From Allokutzneria oryzae (GTDB lineage: Bacteria > Actinomycetota > Actinomycetes > Mycobacteriales > Pseudonocardiaceae): 64,000 nucleotides of DNA. Both the position numbers and the translations under genes were made by a program. How positions within the stretch are numbered: position 1 is the first letter of the stretch; each line of letters opens with the position of its first letter. The stretch covers positions 120,590 through 184,589 of the forward strand of contig NZ_JBHLZU010000004.1 in assembly GCF_042429765.1 (NCBI RefSeq). The letters run 5' to 3'. Positions 34,401 to 46,400 of this stretch are shown one piece after another. The notes below the pieces were generated by a model that did no database searches, was not told the DNA's origin, and saw nothing but the letters and a program-made list of their open reading frames with translations.

Positions 34401-37400
34401 AGGTCGACGAGGTGCCGACCGGTGTCGCCAAGTTCGACATCGACATCCGCCTCCAGGAGCGCTTTGCCACCGACGGCTCGCCCGGTGGTGTGGACGCGAT
34501 CGTCGAGTACGCGACGGATCTCTTTGATGGCGCCAGCGTTGAGCTACTGGTGCGTCGGCTCGCGCAGCTGCTTCGAGGTGCGGTGGCGGACCCGGCCATG
34601 CGCATCGGCTCGCTTGACGTCTTGATGGACAGTGCGGAGATGGAGCGCCGGGCCCGCGCGGACGACCAGATCCGCGTTCGGGGCGTGCGCATTGACTCCG
34701 ACCGGATCTGCACTGTCCTGAGTGGACATCCTGCGCTTGCTGAGGCCGCTGTCGGGAAGTTCGTCAGTGAGGACCGCGAGCACCTGGTCGGCTACGTGGT
34801 GCCGGAGAGAGGACGCTCGGTTCGAGTCGTCGACCTGCGGGAGCACGCCGCGCGGTCGTTACCGGACTACTTGGTGCCACAGGCTTTCGTGGTCCTCGAC
34901 GCGTTGCCGAAGACGGCGGAAGGTTTGCTGGACCGCGCTGCACTGCCCGCGCCGGAACTTGTTTCGGGTGAGGACGTGGCACCGCGCACCGCACAGGAGA
35001 AGGTGCTCGCCGGGCTGTTCGCCGAAGTGCTCGGGCTGTCCGAGGTCGGACTGAACCAGGGGTTCTTCGACCTCGGTGGAGACAGCATCGTTTCCATCCA
35101 GCTCGTCAGCCGTGCACGCAAGGCGAGTTTGCGGATCACGCCGCGCGATGTCTTCGAGCACAAGACCGTCGCGCGGATCGCCGCCGTCGCGGGTGTGGTG
35201 GAGCCGACGTCCGCGGTGACTCCGGACGTTGCTGTTGGCGTGGTCGCGCCAACGCCGATCATCTCCGACCTGCGTGAGCTGGGTGGGCCGATCGACGGCT
35301 ACCACCAGTCGATGCTGGTCTACGTACCCGCTGGGCTCGGCGTCGACAACCTGACCGCGGCGCTCGCGGCCGTGCTCGACCGCCACGACGTGCTGCGGGC
35401 ACGACTGTCCAGTGTGGACTGGTCGCTCACCGTCCCTGAGGCCGGTTCGGTCGACGCGGCCACCTGCGTTCGTCGGGTCGCCGGGTTCGACGAGGCGACT
35501 CTGAGCGCGCAGATCGCCCAGGCGCAGTCCGAGTTGGACCCGTGGGCCGGCGTGATGGTGCGCGCGGTGTGGTTCGACGCCGGCATGGATGTTCCGGGCC
35601 GCCTCTTGGTGCTGGTGCACCACTTGGTGGTGGACGGTGTGTCGTGGCGGGTGCTGCTGCCCGACCTCCGCTCGGCGTGGGAGTCCGCGTCATCTGGCGG
35701 GACTCCGGAACTCGCTCCGGTCGGCACGTCGGTGCGCCGGTGGAGCGAGCACCTCGCCGTGCAGGCCCGCGAACGTGCCCACGAGGTGGACCTCTGGAAG
35801 TCGGTTCTCGGCACCGCCGACCCGCTGTTGGGCGAGCGCCCGCTGGACCGGAGCCGGGACGTGCGGTCCACCGCCAAGTCGCTGACTCTCACGCTGCCGA
35901 CGTCGATCACCGCGCCGCTGCTGGGGGCTGTGCCCGCATCCGTGCACGGTGGCGTCAACGACGTGCTGCTGAGCGGTCTCGCACTGGCTGTCGCCGACTG
36001 GCGTCGCCGCCGTGGGGTCGATGAGTCCGCGCTCGTGCTCGAACTCGAAGGGCACGGTCGCGAGGACATCGCCGAAGGGCTTGACCTCGCGCGGACCGTT
36101 GGCTGGTTCACCAGCGCCTACCCGGTCCGCCTCGATGCGGGTACCCATGAGCTTGACGACGTGCGCTCCGCCGCCCGAGTGCTCAAACGCGTCAAGGAGC
36201 AGCTGAGGTCCTTGCCGGACAACGGGATCGGCTACGGGTTGCTGCGGCACCTCAACGCCGAGACCGCGCCCGAGCTGGCCGCGCTCGCCCGCCCACAGAT
36301 CGGGTTCAACTACCTCGGCCGCTTCGCCGCGCCCGAGCCCGCCGACTGGGCCGCTGCGCCCGAGGCCCCCGCGCTGGGCGCAGGGTTCGACGTCGACATG
36401 CCGCTGGGACTGGTTTTGGAGCTCGACGCGGTCACCGAGGACGACGCGAACGGGCCGCGCCTGGTCGCCACGTGGACGTGGGCCGGGGAGATCCTGTCCG
36501 AAAAGGACGTTCGCGAGCTTGCCGACGGGTGGTTCACCGCGCTGGAGGCGTTGTCCTCGCTGGCGCGGCAGCCGGAGTTGGGTGGTCTCACCCCGTCCGA
36601 CCTGCCACTGGTCTCCCTGTCGCAGAACGACATCGAGAGCCTTGAGCAGGCAATGCCCGGCTTGGCCGACGCGCTGCCGCTCGCACCGCTCCAGGAAGGT
36701 CTGCTCTTCCACTCGCTCTACGACGAGCAGGCCACCGACGTCTACTCCGTGCAGGAGGTGTACTCGTTCCACGGTTCGCTCGACGCGCGCGCATTGCGTG
36801 CCGCCGCGGCGGAACTGCTTGAGCGGCACCCGAATCTGCGCGCCGGGTTCTGGCACGAGGGCCTTTCGCAGCCGGTCCAGGTCGTGCCCGGCACGGTCGA
36901 GCTGCCGTGGGCGGAGGTGGACCTGTCCGGTCTCGCCGCTGCGGAGCGTGAGGCTGAGCTGGTCCGGATCACCGGTGCCGACCGCGCGCACCGCTTCGAC
37001 CTGACCAGGCCGCCGCTGCTGCGCTTCACGCTGGTCAAGCTCACCGCAGACGACCACCGGTTTGTCATCACCAACCACCACATCCTCTTCGACGGTTGGT
37101 CGATGCAGCTCCTGCTGGACGAGCTGTTCGCGCTCTACAAGGGGAAGCCGCTGCCCGCCGTCGCCGAGTTCCGGGACCACCTCGCCTGGCTGGCACGACA
37201 GGACCGGGAGGCCGGGGACGCGGTGTGGCGGGAGGCGCTGGACGGCCTGACCGCGCCGACCCTGCTCGCCAAGGGCACGCCCGGCACGCAGCAGACACCG
37301 GAGCAGTTGCTGCTCACGGTGCCCGCGGAGCTGACCGACAGGCTCCACGACCGCCTGCGCTCGAACGGCTTGACGCTTAACACCGTCGTCCAGGGCGTGT

Positions 37401-40400
37401 GGAGCCTGTTGCTGGGCAAGCACACCAGCCGGGACGACGTCGTGTTCGGCGCGACCTTCTCGGGCCGCTCCTCTGCGCTGCCCGGCGTCGAGTCGATGAT
37501 CGGCATGTTCATCAACACGCTGCCGGTGCGCGTGCGACTGCGGCAGGAAGAGTCCCTTGTGGACCTCCTCGTCCGCGTGCAGGACGAGCAGTCACGGCTC
37601 ATCGAGTTCCAGCACCTCGGGCTCAACGACGTGCAGCGGCTCGCCGGGCTGGGGGAGCTGTTCGACACGCTCACGGTGGTCGAGAACTACCCGCACGACG
37701 ACGATGACGTCTGGACTCCCGCACCGGGGTTGCGTGTCGCGGTGTTGGAGGACCACGACGCCACGCACTACCCGTTGACCCTGTCGGTGCTGCCGGGCAA
37801 GAATCTCCGCCTGCGGCTGGAGTACCGGCCGGACCTCTTCTCCGCCAAGGACATCGAGCAGCTGGCCGCTGACCTCATGCGACTGGTCGAAGCTGTGGTG
37901 AGCGACCCAACGCGTCTTGTGTCCGAACTGGACATTCTGACGGTCGCTTCGGCAGAGAAGTCGGTCGAGGAGGCAGGGCCGGAGGAGGGAGGTCCCGCTC
38001 AGCTGTCGTGGCGTGCTCCGCGCACTCCGGAGCAGGAGATCCTGTGTGGACTGTTCTCCACCGTGCTCGGTGTGCCGACCGTGGGCATCGACGACAACTT
38101 CTTCGAGCTGGGCGGGCACTCGCTGACCGCGATCCGGCTGCTGAGCCGCATCCGGTCGATGTTCGGCGTCGAGCTGGCGATCCGGCACCTGTTCGAGTCG
38201 CCGACTGTCGCCGCGCTCGCGGAGCGGATGAAGGGCGCCAGCGAGGCACGCCTGGCGCTTGCGCCGATGGAGCGCCCGGAGCTCATCCCGCTGTCGGCGG
38301 CGCAGTGGCGGTTGTGGTTCCTGTACCGGCTTGAGGGCAGGAGTGCGACCTACACGGTTCCCCTGCTGCTGCGGATGTCCGGTGAGTTGGACCGTGGTGC
38401 GTTGGAGGCCGCGATCGGTGACATCGTGGAGCGGCACGAGACGCTGCGCACGATCTTCCCCGAGGTTGACGGCACCCCGCACCAGCTGATCATCGACGCT
38501 GACCGCGCACGTCCGGACTTCCAGCTCGTGGAGACCGACGAGGCCGGGCTCGCCGAGGCGCTGAAGACGGCGACACGGCACGGCTTCGACCTCGCGACCG
38601 AGCTGCCGCTGCGGGTCACCCTGTTCTCGCTGGGCAACGACGAGCACGTGCTGCTGTTCCTGTTGCACCACATCGCCAGTGACGGTTGGTCGGACGCGCC
38701 GTTCGCACGCGACCTCTCGGCGGCCTATGGCGCGCGGCGCAGGGGAACTGAGCCGTCGTGGCCGGAGCTTCCCGTGCAGTACGCCGACTACACGCTGTGG
38801 CAGCAGGAGCTGTTGGGCAGCGAGGACGACGCGGAGAGCCTGCTGTCGCAACAGGTCGCGTTCTGGCGCGAGGAGCTGGCTGGCCTGCCGGAGCAGCTGG
38901 AGCTGCCAACCGACCGTCCGCGTCCCGCCGCCGCCAGTTTCAAGGGCGACGAGGTCCACTTCGAACTCGACGCGCAGCTGCACCGCGACCTGCTGGAACT
39001 GGCGCGGCACACCAACACCACGCTGTTCATGGTGTTCCAGGCCGCCGTGTCGGCGCTGCTCACCAGGCTCGGCGCGGGCACGGACATCCCGCTCGGCGGT
39101 GTGATCGCCGGCCGCACGGACGAGGCGCTGGACGAGCTGATCGGCTTCTTCGTCAACACCTTGGTGCTGCGCACGGACACCTCGGGCGACCCGACGTTCC
39201 GCGAGCTGCTGGCGCGGGTGCGGGACACCGACCTCGCCGCGTACGCGCACCAGGAGATCCCGTTCGAGCGGCTGGTCGAAGTGCTCAACCCGGTGCGCTC
39301 GCTCGCGCACCACCCGCTGTTCCAGGTGATGATCCTCTTCCAGAACAACGCCGAGGCCGAGCTGAACATGCCGGGCCTGCGCGCGAGCCTGGAGGACGTC
39401 GGCTCCGGTGTGTCCAAGTTCGACCTGGACTTCGACATGCAGGAGTGCCACACCGACTCCGGCGAGCCGGACGGGCTCAAGGGCCTTGTCGAGTACGCGA
39501 CGGACCTGTTCGACCGGAGCACGGTCGAGAAGATCGTCGCCCGGCTGGCGCGGCTGCTGCGCGCGGTCGTCGCCGACCCGGACCGGCCTATCTGGCAGAC
39601 CGACATCCTGGAGCCCGCCGAGCGCCGCGGCCTCCTCGCGGAGTGGGGCGCCTCGGTCGCCACCGGTACGGACACCACCGTCCCCGCGCTGTTCGAAGCC
39701 GCTGTCGCCGCGAACCCGCATGGCACGGCTGTGGTTTTCGAGGACACCAATCTGTCCTATGTGGAGCTGAATGAGCGTGCGAACCAGCTGTCGCACAAGC
39801 TGATCGCCGATGGAGTTGGGCCGGAACGCATTGTCGCGCTGGCGTTGCCGCGTTCAGCTGAACTCGTTGTCGCTGTGCTGGCTGTGCTCAAGGCTGGTGG
39901 TGCCTACCTGCCGCTGGACCCCAACTATCCCGCTGAGCGCATCGCGTTCGTCATCGAGGACGCACAGCCGACGGTTGTGGTGACCAGCTCCCAAGTCGCA
40001 GTGGAGCTGCCTTCGCCGGTCGCGCGGATCGTGGTCGAGGAGCACGAGGGCGGGTCGGTCGAGAACCCGGTTCGTGCCGACCTGCGCCCGGACAACGCGG
40101 CGTACGTCATCTACACCTCTGGTTCGACCGGCAAGCCGAAGGGCGTGCTGATCCCGCACCAGAACGTGGTTCGGTTGTTCGAGCGCACCGAGCAGTGGTT
40201 CCACTTCGGACAGTCGGACGTGTGGACGCTGTTCCATTCCTACGCCTTCGACTTCTCGGTGTGGGAGCTGTGGGGGCCGCTGCTCAACGGCGGCAAGCTC
40301 GTCGTGGTTCCGCACGAGGTCTCGCGTGCGCCCGCCGACTTCCTGTCACTGCTGGAGCGCGAGCGGGTCACGGTGCTCAACCAGACCCCTTCCGCCTTCT

Positions 40401-43400
40401 ACCAGCTGGTTCAGGCCGACCTGGAGAATCCGCGCACGGATCTCGCGTTGCGCTATGTGATCTTCGGTGGCGAAGCCCTTGAGCTGTCGCGGCTCTCGGC
40501 TTGGTACGAGCGTCACGCCGACGACGCGCCGGTGCTGGTCAACATGTACGGCATCACCGAGACCACGGTCCACGTCACCCACCTGGCGCTCGACGAGGAG
40601 ACCGCCGCGGCCAGTGCCAACAGCACCATCGGCACGGCCATCCCCGACCTCCGGGTGTACGTGCTGGACCAGGGACTTCAGCCCGTTCCGCCCGGTGTGA
40701 CGGGCGAGATGTACGTGGCCGGTGCCGGGCTGGCGCGTGGGTACCTGGGCCGCGCCGCACTGAGCGCCCAGCGCTTCGTCGCCGATCCTCATGGTCCAGC
40801 GGGTTCGCGGATGTACCGCACCGGCGATCTTGCACGCCGCGACATCAACGGCGAGCTGTCGTACTTCGGCCGCGCGGACGACCAGGTCAAGATCCGTGGC
40901 TTCCGCATCGAGCTGGGCGAGATCGAGGCCGCCGTCCTTGACGGTCCCGGTGTCGCGCAGACCGCCGTGATCGTTCGCGAGGACCGGCCCGGCGACAAGC
41001 GCCTTGTCGCCTACGTGGTCGGTGACACGGACATCGCGCGCCTGCGCGAGCAGGTGTCGGCCAGTCTGCCTGTGCACATGGTGCCCAGTGCCTTCGTGAT
41101 GGTGGACGCTCTCCCGTTGACGCCCAATGGGAAGCTTGACCGCAAGGCGTTGCCCGCACCGGAACTGGCCGCGTCGAGCACGGGCAGGGCTCCGCGCAGC
41201 CAGCGCGAAGAGATCCTTTGTGGACTGTTCGCTGACGTTCTCGGTGTCACCAAGGTCGGAATCGACGACAGCTTCTTCGAGCTGGGCGGTCACTCGCTGC
41301 TCGTCACCCGGCTGATCAGCCGCATCCGGTCCGTCCTCGGCGCGGAGCTCGCGGTGCGCGCGCTGTTCGAAGCGCCGACTGTCGCCGGGCTCGCCGAGCG
41401 CATCGACGAGGCCAACGGCGCACGGCTCGCACTGGTCGCCATGGAGCGGCCTGAGCGGGTGCCGCTGTCGTTCGGCCAGCGTGGGCTGTGGTTCCTCAGT
41501 CGCCTTGAGGGGCCGAGCGCCACCTACAACGTGCCGCTGGTGATGCGGTTGTCCGGGCCGCTCGACAGGGACGCGCTGCACTTGGCGATGCGCGACGTCG
41601 TCGCCCGGCACGAGAGCCTGCGCACCTTGTTCCCCGAGGTCGAGGGCACGCCGTACCAGCACATCCTGGACATGGACCAGGTCACTGTGGACATCCACGT
41701 CGTGGACACCGACGAGGAGAACCTGACCAGGCAGCTCGAAGACGCTTCGCAGTACCACTTCGACCTCGCCACCGAGCTGCCGCTGCACGTGACGTTGTTC
41801 CGGCTCAGCGAAAACGAGCACGCACTGCTGCCGCTGATGCACCACATCGCGAGTGACGGTTGGTCGGAGACGCTGCTCGGTGACGATCTGTCCATCGCGT
41901 ACGCGGCTCGTGCGGAGGGGAATGCTCCACAGTGGACTCCGCTTCCTGTGCAGTACGCGGACTACACGCTGTGGCAGCGCGAGCTGCTCGGCCGTGAGGA
42001 CGACCCGAACAGTGCGATCTCCCGCCAGCTGGTGTTCTGGAAGGAAGCGCTGAAGGACCTGCCGGAGCTCGTCCAGCTGCCCACCGACCGGGCTCGCCCA
42101 CCAGTGGCGACCTACGGGGGCGACGAAGCACCGCTGCGACTGGGCGCGGAGCTGCACGAGGGGCTGCTCGCCCTGGTGCGCCAGACGAACACGACCCTGT
42201 TCATGGCCGTTCAGGCCGGTCTGGCCGCCTTGATCACCAGGCTCGGCGCGGGCACGGACATCCCGATCGGCAGCCCGATCGCCGGGCGGACCGACGAGGC
42301 GCTGGAGGACCTGTTCGGCTACTTCGTCAACACCCTGGTGCTGCGCGCGGACACCTCCGGCGCGCCGACCTTCCGTGAGCTGCTCGACCGCGTGCGGGAG
42401 ACCGACCTCGCCGCGTTCGCCCACCAGGACGTTCCGTTCGAGCGGTTGGTCGAGGTCGTCAACCCGGTGCGGTCACTCGCCCGCCACCCGCTGTACCAGG
42501 TGATGCTGACCTTCGAGAACTTCGACGAGGTCGACGTCACGATGCCCGGTTTGCGTACCTCGCTGGTGGATGTCGTCGGTGGGGCGTCGAAGTTCGACAT
42601 GGACGTCCGGCTCCAGGAGCGCTACGGCGCCGACGGTGAGCCCGCGGGCATCGTCGGCGAGATCGAGTACGCCACTGACCTGTTCGACCGGTCCACTGTG
42701 GATGGCTTCGGGGAGCGGCTGATCCGGCTGCTCACCAACGCGGTCGCCAACCCGGACGTGTCGATCTGGGAGCTTGACCTGCTCTCCGAGGACGAGCGCG
42801 CCGTCGTGCTCGCCGATCCGGCGGTGACCGTGCTCGACGAAGGCGGTCAGCCGGTCCCACCCGGGGTCACCGGTCGGCTGCACCATTGCGGGATCGCGAC
42901 CGGGGAACTCGCCCGGCGCAATGCCAACGGTGCGCTTGAGTTGCTGGGCAGCGTGGTGGACGTGGAGACGGTGCGCGGCTTCCGCGTCAACCCCGCCGAA
43001 GTCGCCGCGCGGATCGCGGAGGTCGGCGCAGTCGCCGAGGCGGTCGTCCTGATCCGCGATGGCCAGCTCATCGCCTACCTCGTTCCGACCTCACGGATGG
43101 ACAGCGCCGCCGCACGGCAGATCGCCGAGAACGTGCTGCCGGAATACCTGGTGCCGCACAAGTTCGTGGTGTTGGAGCAGTTGCCGCTGGGCGAGGACGG
43201 ACGCGTTGATCGCGCCGCGCTGCCCACGGAGGAGACTGAGACCAACGGGGCTTCCCGCGCTCCTCGTACCCCGCAGGAGGAGATCCTGTGCGGCCTGTTC
43301 GCGGAGGTCCTAGGCGCTGAACGCGTGGGCGTCGATGACAGCTTCTTCGACCTCGGTGGTCATTCCCTGTCCGCGATCCGTCTGCTGAGCCGTGTCCGGT

Positions 43401-46400
43401 CGGCATTCGGGGTGGAGCTCCCGGTGCGCACCCTGTTCGGTGAGCCGACTGTGGCAGGGCTGGCTGCTCGTCTGCACGCCGGTTCGGAGGCGCGCGTCGC
43501 ACTGCGCCCGGTGGAGCGCCCCGAGCGCATCCCGCTCTCCTTCGCGCAGCAGCGGTTGTGGTTCCTGCACCGCCTTGAGTCGGGGACGACCTACAACGTT
43601 CCGCTGATCCTGCGGCTTACTGGAGAACTGGACCAGGAGGCGCTGCGAGAGGCACTGGGCGATGTGGTCGCGCGGCACGAGAGCCTGCGGACGGTCTTCC
43701 CGGAGGCCGATGGCAACCCGTACCAGCGCATTCTGGACGTGAAGCCCGATCTGCACGTCGTGCCTGTTGACGAGTCCGGTCTGAACGCTGAGCTGGACCG
43801 TGCGGCGCGCTACGAGTTCGACCTGCTGGTCGAGCCTCCGCTGCGTGCAACGCTGTTTCCGGTCGGTGCCGATCAGCACGTGCTTCTGTTGCTGCTGCAC
43901 CACATCGCCAGCGACGGATGGTCGGATGCTCCGTTCGCCAACGACCTGTCCACGGCCTACGGCGCACGGTGCCAGGGAGATGCTCCACAGTGGACTGCGC
44001 TTCCCGTGCAGTACGCGGACTACACGCTCTGGCAGCAGGAGGTCCTCGGTAGTGAGGACGATCCGGAGAGTGTGATCTCCGCGCAGCTCACGTTCTGGCG
44101 TGACGCGCTCAAGGGCGTGCCGGAGCTGCTGCCGCTTCCGACCGACCGTCCCCGGCCCGCCGTCGCCAGCCACCGTGGTGACGAGATCCAGGGGGTGATC
44201 GACGTTGACCTGCACCGGCGGGTGGCCGCGGTCGCGCGGCGGACCAACACCACCGTCTTCATGGTGTTGCAGGCGGCGTTGGCGACGCTGCTCACCAAGC
44301 TCGGCGCGGGCACGGACATCCCCATCGGCACGCCGGTCGCCGGTCGTGCGGACGAGGCCCTGGACAACCTGGTCGGGTTCTTCGTCAACACGGTGGTGCT
44401 GCGGACGGACACCTCGGGCAACCCGAGCTTCCGCGACCTGCTCGGCCGGGTCCGCGAGTCCGACCTCGCCGCATTCGCTCACCAGGACGTTCCGTTCGAG
44501 CGCTTGGTGGACGTGGCCAAGCCGGTGCGGTCGCTGGCGCACCACCCGCTGTTCCAGGTGATGATGGTCTTCGAGAACAACGCCGAGGGTGTTTTCTCGA
44601 TGCCTGGCCTCGAAGCCACGTTCGTCGACGACGTGGACATGGGTGCCGCCCGGTTCGATCTGACCTTCCACATCCAGGAGAACCTCGCTGCCGACGGCGC
44701 GCCCGACGGCATCGGCTTCGACCTGGAGTTCGCCGAGGACCTGTTCGAGTGCAGCACGGTCGAGAGGATCGCCGCGCAGCTGATCCAGGTGCTCGACACC
44801 GTTGCCGATGACCCGGACATCACGATCAGCCGCGTCAGCCTGAGCGACGAGGACGCGCTGATGGTCGGTGCTGACTTGTCTACTCCGGACAGTTCACTCC
44901 ATGAGGCCATCACGGCTGTTCCCGGCGACGCGACCGCACTGGTGCACAACGGCACCGAAGTGTCCTATGCGGACATCTTCACCACCGTTGTTCCGGAGCG
45001 AATCGCGGCCATCCTGGAGACAGTTCGCAGCGGCGAACCGTTCGTGGTCACCACTGCTCGGGGCCGGACCGTGACGCTGTCGCAGGAGGCAGTTGCCGCG
45101 CGCCTCGCCGCACGCCAGGCACAGCACCCGCTCACCAGTGCGGATCGGGTGCTGTGCCACTCCACCCCCGGCTCGATCACCGAGCTGTGGGAGGTGCTGT
45201 GGCCGCTGACCTCCGGAGCGGTCGTCGTTGTCGGAGAGCTGGCCACCACGGACGCCACGGTCGCGCACGCCACCCCGTCCCAGCTCGCCGCACTGCTGCG
45301 GGAGTCGGTTCCCGCGCAGCTGCGGCAGGTGTTCAGCACAGGCGAGAGGCTGCCAGCGGCTGTCCAGCAGGCGTGGTTCGAGTCCGGGGAAGTCCCGCTG
45401 TGCAACAGCTACTCGATCGCCGACTTCGCTGGTGAGGTCGCTTCGTGGCGCTGCGACCCCGACTCGTGGGGCGGAGCTGTGCCCTTGGGGCAGCCCGTCG
45501 CCGGGGCTCGGATCTACGTGCTCGACTCGGGCCTGCGCCCGGTTCCGCAGGGCGTGGTGGGTGAGATCTACGTGGCCGGGGCCGGGCTTGCGGGCGATCT
45601 CGTCGCCGACCCGTTCGGCGCACCGGGTTCGCGGATGCTCCGCACCGGTGACCTGGGACGCCGTAACGCCGATGGTGACCTGGAGCTCGTCGACTCCGCC
45701 GTCAAGGCGCGCGGTTTCCAGGTGCGTCCCGCTGAGCTGGAGTCGGTGCTCGCCGACCGATGGGACATCGCCGAGGCCGCTGTGGTCGTCCGCGAAGGCA
45801 AGCTCATCGGCTACGTCGTGCCGGTGCCGGGCAACGATGTCGATTCCGCCTCGCTGCGCGAGTACGTCGAGGCGATCGTGCCGGAGTACCTGGTGCCGTC
45901 GTCATTCGTCGTGCTCGACGGCATGCCTTTGGACCGCAACAGCAGGATCGACCGCGCCGCACTGCCCGAGCCCACTGTGGACAGTGACTCAGGTCCGCGC
46001 GGCCCGCGCTCACCGCAAGAAGAGATCCTGTGCGGACTCTTCGCGGAGGTGCTTGAGGTCGAGAGCATCGGTGTTGACGACGGCTTCTTCGAGTGGGGTG
46101 GGCATTCGCTGCGCGCCACCAAGCTCGTGAGCCGCATCCGTGCCGCGTTCGGCGTCGAGCTTCCGGTACGAGTGCTGTTCGAGTCGCCGACCGTGGCAGG
46201 GCTCGCGGAGCGGCTAGGCAGTGCTTCGGCGGCGCGTCCGGAACTCGCGCGCCGTGAGCGGCCGTCGGAGATCCCGCTGTCGGCGGCGCAGCGGCGGTTG
46301 TGGTTCCTACACCGACTTGAGGGACCGAGTGCCACGTACAACGTGCCGCTGGCGATGCGGCTGACCGGTTCGCTGGATCGCGAGGCGTTCGAGCAGGCAC

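Noticed and set aside
34640..45975. Assembly collapse as the sole explanation of the missing A domains
   Set aside because: The remnants have different lengths and independently diverged sequences, and the frame is intact throughout. Collapse would give clean hybrid domains. It cannot be excluded for module 3 without long reads.
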